Assembly (NCBI GenBank): GCA_964395765.1
Contig: CAYNCU010000210.1
Span: 1-7,462 of the forward strand
From: DATDPY01 sp964395765
GTDB taxonomy: Bacteria > Bacteroidota > Bacteroidia > Cytophagales > Cyclobacteriaceae
Reading direction: 5' to 3'
Length of the DNA: 7,462 nt
Made by a program: the position numbers and the translations under genes. The notes below the pieces were generated by a model. The model had not been told where the DNA came from, made no database searches, and was given only the letters and a program-made list of their open reading frames with translations. Of this stretch, positions 5,307 to 7,462 are shown one piece after another; positions within the stretch are counted from its first letter, which is position 1; every line of letters starts with the position of its first letter.

Positions 5307-6581
5307 ATGGACATCAAAATAACACCGGCAGAAAATAGAGATAATTTAACAATGAGCTCTGAAGATTGGAAATTTAAACATGATCTCAAGGAACTTGAGC
5401 TGAATGCATTGCTTGAAATTACCCAGGCCATCAATAACAATATGCCGGAAGAATCTCTGTACCGCATTTATAATTTTACCATTCGCGGCAATCTTAAATT
5501 ATCAAAACTGGCGTTATATGTTAAAGACGATCATTGGGAATGTAAAGTGAATTATGGAACGGTACATGATTTCATTTCAATCCCGATAGACGAACGTTTT
5601 TTACGTATTAATAAGATCCGGGAAATTAACATTGCCAACCCGGATGATCCTTTCTCTGAATTTGAAAAAGTGATCCCGATTGCCCACAAGAATATTTTAC
5701 TCGCTTTTGTATTTATGGGCGGCATTGAATCGCAAACGGAAGGGATTAGCGGAATCAACACGGATTTTATCCAGACCTTGTCGAATATAATACTGGTGGC
5801 GATTGAAAATAAAAAACTTGCCAGGAAGGAATTACAACAGGAAGCCCTTCGCCGTGAACTGGAAATTGCCCGGAATGTACAACAACAGCTGTTTCCCAAG
5901 GAGCTCCCTTGCAATGATGAGCTCTGCATTTACGCGAGTTACCTGCCACACCAGGTAGTAGGAGGGGACTATTATGATTATATCCGGATCGATAAAAATC
6001 AATTTTTGATAACCATCGCCGATGTGTCCGGAAAAGGCATTCCTGCCTCCTTGCTTATGTCGAATTTTCAAGCCTCCTTGAGAGCATTAGCCAGGCAGAC
6101 CAACAAATTTGATAGTATTATCCGTGAAATAAATCAGATTATTCTTCAGAACAGCAATGGCGAGAATTTTATAACCTTCTTTGCTGCTATTTACAATCGT
6201 GACCAGCATTATTTCAAATATGTTAATGCCGGACATAATCCCCCGATATTTTATAGCCCCTCCACCGATTTGATTATGCTGGAATCTGGCACAACCGTGC
6301 TGGGTATACTGCATCCTTTGCCCTTTTTGAATATAGGCAAAATCAGGGAGATCGATGAATTTACCCTTCTTTCGTTTACCGACGGATTGACTGAAACATT
6401 TAACAGCAGTCAGGAACAATTCGGCTCCGACCGAGTAAAAGATATCTTTTCTGGATACATGAATAAACCGTTGGCCGACTTGCATAACCGGATTATAACC
6501 GAGGTAGAATCTTTTCACGGAAGCAAAAGTTTTGATGATGATATTACCCTGTTTTCCTGTCGGGTAAAAAAACAACTATGA
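5307..6581 (+). CDS. SpoIIE/RsbU-type PP2C serine phosphatase with N-terminal sensor-like region
   Basis: Metal-dependent serine/threonine phosphatase of the class that dephosphorylates anti-sigma-factor antagonists in partner-switching pathways; the target is unknown. The 424 residues fall into three parts. Residues 30-170 form a mixed alpha/beta region that looks GAF-like, with no strong motif. A charged helical linker (about 165-197, KKLARKELQQEALRRELEIA) has the coiled-coil look common before this domain. The PP2C domain (about 197-421) carries the expected metal-ligand acids: D221 in VVGGDYYDY, D239 in IADVSGKGIPA, D359 in SFTDGLTE and D412 in DDDIT, plus NAGHNPP (307-313). No membrane segment is visible, so it is probably cytoplasmic. 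The ATG at 5307 is preferred because of the GGAGG 8 nt upstream. The stop overlaps the next start (ATGA), so it is probably coupled to the deacetylase. No kinase, anti-sigma or STAS antagonist gene is in the window. Confidence 0.93.
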   Translation: MDIKITPAENRDNLTMSSEDWKFKHDLKELELNALLEITQAINNNMPEESLYRIYNFTIRGNLKLSKLALYVKDDHWECKVNYGTVHDFISIPIDERFLRINKIREINIANPDDPFSEFEKVIPIAHKNILLAFVFMGGIESQTEGISGINTDFIQTLSNIILVAIENKKLARKELQQEALRRELEIARNVQQQLFPKELPCNDELCIYASYLPHQVVGGDYYDYIRIDKNQFLITIADVSGKGIPASLLMSNFQASLRALARQTNKFDSIIREINQIILQNSNGENFITFFAAIYNRDQHYFKYVNAGHNPPIFYSPSTDLIMLESGTTVLGILHPLPFLNIGKIREIDEFTLLSFTDGLTETFNSSQEQFGSDRVKDIFSGYMNKPLADLHNRIITEVESFHGSKSFDDDITLFSCRVKKQL

Positions 6582-7222
6582 TCAGGATTGTTAAAACACC
6601 TTTTCCTTTTATTTATTTAATGCCTTCAATGGTATGGCGAATACCGGAAAAAGAAAATATTATTTATCTGACCTTTGATGACGGGCCAACCCGGGTATCG
6701 ACCCCTATCATATTAAATATTCTCAGTCAATATAAAGCCAGGGCCACATTTTTTTGCGTCGGAGATAATATAAAAAAATTTCCTTCCATTTTCAGGTCTG
6801 TTGTGGACCAGGGACATTTTATCGGGAATCATACGTTTAACCATTTGAATGGCTGGAAAACGGAAAAGGATTTGTATTTTGAAAATATTAAAAAATGTAA
6901 TGATGCAATATCGGAAACAGGATACGTTACGGAAAAATTGTTGTTCAGACCGCCATACGGGAGGTTGACTTATGCTCAAATAAAAACACTTAGTAAAAAT
7001 TACAGAATAATTATGTGGGATATCCTGACGATGGATTTTAATCCCGGGAAATATCCTGATCGGTTATTGAAAAGGATCCTTGCCAGGACCGGAAAGGGAA
7101 GCATTGTAGTTTTCCATGACAGTGAAAGGGCATTTCCGACTACCCGGTTATTCCTCGAATCCTTCCTTCATTATTTTACCGAGAAAGGTTATAGCTTTAA
7201 AACTCTTCAGCATCTTTCCTGA
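6578..7222 (+). CDS. Polysaccharide deacetylase, NodB domain (carbohydrate esterase family 4)
   Basis: Metal-dependent de-N- or de-O-acetylase acting on chitin-like, peptidoglycan or exopolysaccharide sugars; the substrate cannot be told from sequence. All five family motifs are present in 214 residues: TFDDGP (32-37, base D34 and metal ligand D35), NHTFNH (84-89, ligands H85 and H89), RPPYG (124-128), MWDILTMDF (146-154) and VVFHDS (177-182, H180). There is little beyond the catalytic domain. The N-terminus (MIRIVKTPFPFIYLMPSMVWRI, 1-22) has a short hydrophobic patch but no clear signal peptide or cleavage site, which is odd for an enzyme expected to work outside the cytoplasm. The ATG overlaps the phosphatase stop by 4 bp (ATGA), indicating translational coupling. 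A TatD-family gene follows after 9 bp. Confidence 0.95.
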   Translation: MIRIVKTPFPFIYLMPSMVWRIPEKENIIYLTFDDGPTRVSTPIILNILSQYKARATFFCVGDNIKKFPSIFRSVVDQGHFIGNHTFNHLNGWKTEKDLYFENIKKCNDAISETGYVTEKLLFRPPYGRLTYAQIKTLSKNYRIIMWDILTMDFNPGKYPDRLLKRILARTGKGSIVVFHDSERAFPTTRLFLESFLHYFTEKGYSFKTLQHLS

Positions 7223-7231
7223 ATTATCTCG

Positions 7232-7462
7232 ATGAATTTAATTGATACCCATGCGCACATTTTTCTCCCTGAATTTTCAGATGATATCGATGCGGTTATT
7301 ATGCAATCGAAAAATGCCGGGGTAAAAAAAATATTTCTGCCGAACATTGACAGTAGCACCATTCCTTCCCTGATGCATGTGGCGGAAAAATACATCGACT
7401 ATTGTTACCCGATGATCGGCCTGCATCCGTGCTCTGTGAATCAAAATTTTGAAAAGGAATTG
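7232..7462 (+). CDS. TatD-family metal-dependent hydrolase (3' end missing)
   Basis: First 77 residues of a TIM-barrel metallohydrolase; characterised TatD proteins are 3'-5' exonucleases or deoxyribonucleases involved in DNA repair and fragmentation. The N-terminus NLIDTHAHIF (2-11) supplies the HxH metal ligands H7 and H9. Next come the AGVKKIFLPNID strand (29-40) and YPMIGLHPCSV (59-69) with the conserved H65 after a glycine. The family is usually about 250-260 residues, so roughly 70% lies beyond the window. The frame is open to the last base. The ATG at 7232 is 9 bp after the deacetylase stop, so it is probably the next gene of the same operon. Co-transcription with the deacetylase does not by itself imply a shared function. 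Confidence 0.93.
   Translation, partial: MNLIDTHAHIFLPEFSDDIDAVIMQSKNAGVKKIFLPNIDSSTIPSLMHVAEKYIDYCYPMIGLHPCSVNQNFEKEL

Noticed and set aside
6087..6575. Long open frame on the minus strand opposite the phosphatase gene (162 codons)
   Set aside because: It lies wholly within the PP2C domain coding region, has no recognisable domain and no start context of its own.

Overview
The window looks like a piece of a Bacteroidota (probably Bacteroidales-like) chromosome. Three things point there: A/T-rich spacers around moderately A/T-rich genes, few Shine-Dalgarno sequences, and a candidate Bacteroidota promoter (TAnnTTTG type) ahead of greA. Gene content agrees: a MacB/FtsX-type ABC permease of the style common in that phylum, a greA-HIT gene pair, and a short polysaccharide deacetylase in a form I associate with Bacteroidota. 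I could not run a search, so the placement is by recognition only.

Layout from left to right. (1) 1-1656: the last 551 codons of a MacB/FtsX-like ABC permease, cut by the window edge. (2) 1657-2056: 400 bp without a gene. It holds a degenerate heptamer/inverted-repeat cluster, a candidate promoter and a nested hairpin in the predicted greA leader. (3) 2057-2943: greA and a HIT-family hydrolase, joined by a TGATG stop/start overlap. (4) 2944-3087: a 144-bp spacer between convergent genes, almost filled by phased 7-bp repeats in two opposing orientations. (5) 3088-3636, minus strand: ruvC, with an A/T-only hairpin touching its start codon. (6) 3747-5141: a membrane-anchored family 2 glycosyltransferase and, 6 bp later, an 85-residue protein of unknown function. 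(7) 5307-7462: a SpoIIE/PP2C-type phosphatase with an N-terminal putative sensor region, a NodB-type polysaccharide deacetylase (ATGA overlap) and the first 77 codons of a TatD-family metallohydrolase (9 bp gap), very likely one operon.

How the genes may work together. The central genes (greA, HIT, ruvC) are housekeeping: transcript-cleavage rescue of RNA polymerase, nucleotide-conjugate hydrolysis and Holliday-junction resolution. The right half places a sugar polymerising or transferring enzyme, a small protein, a signalling phosphatase and a polysaccharide deacetylase on one strand. This could be regulated synthesis and modification of a cell-surface glycan, but that is inference from proximity. 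No mobile element, CRISPR array, tRNA or rRNA was seen. The most unusual sequence is non-coding: the phased heptamer array between the HIT gene and ruvC, and several palindromic or repeated motifs in the other spacers.
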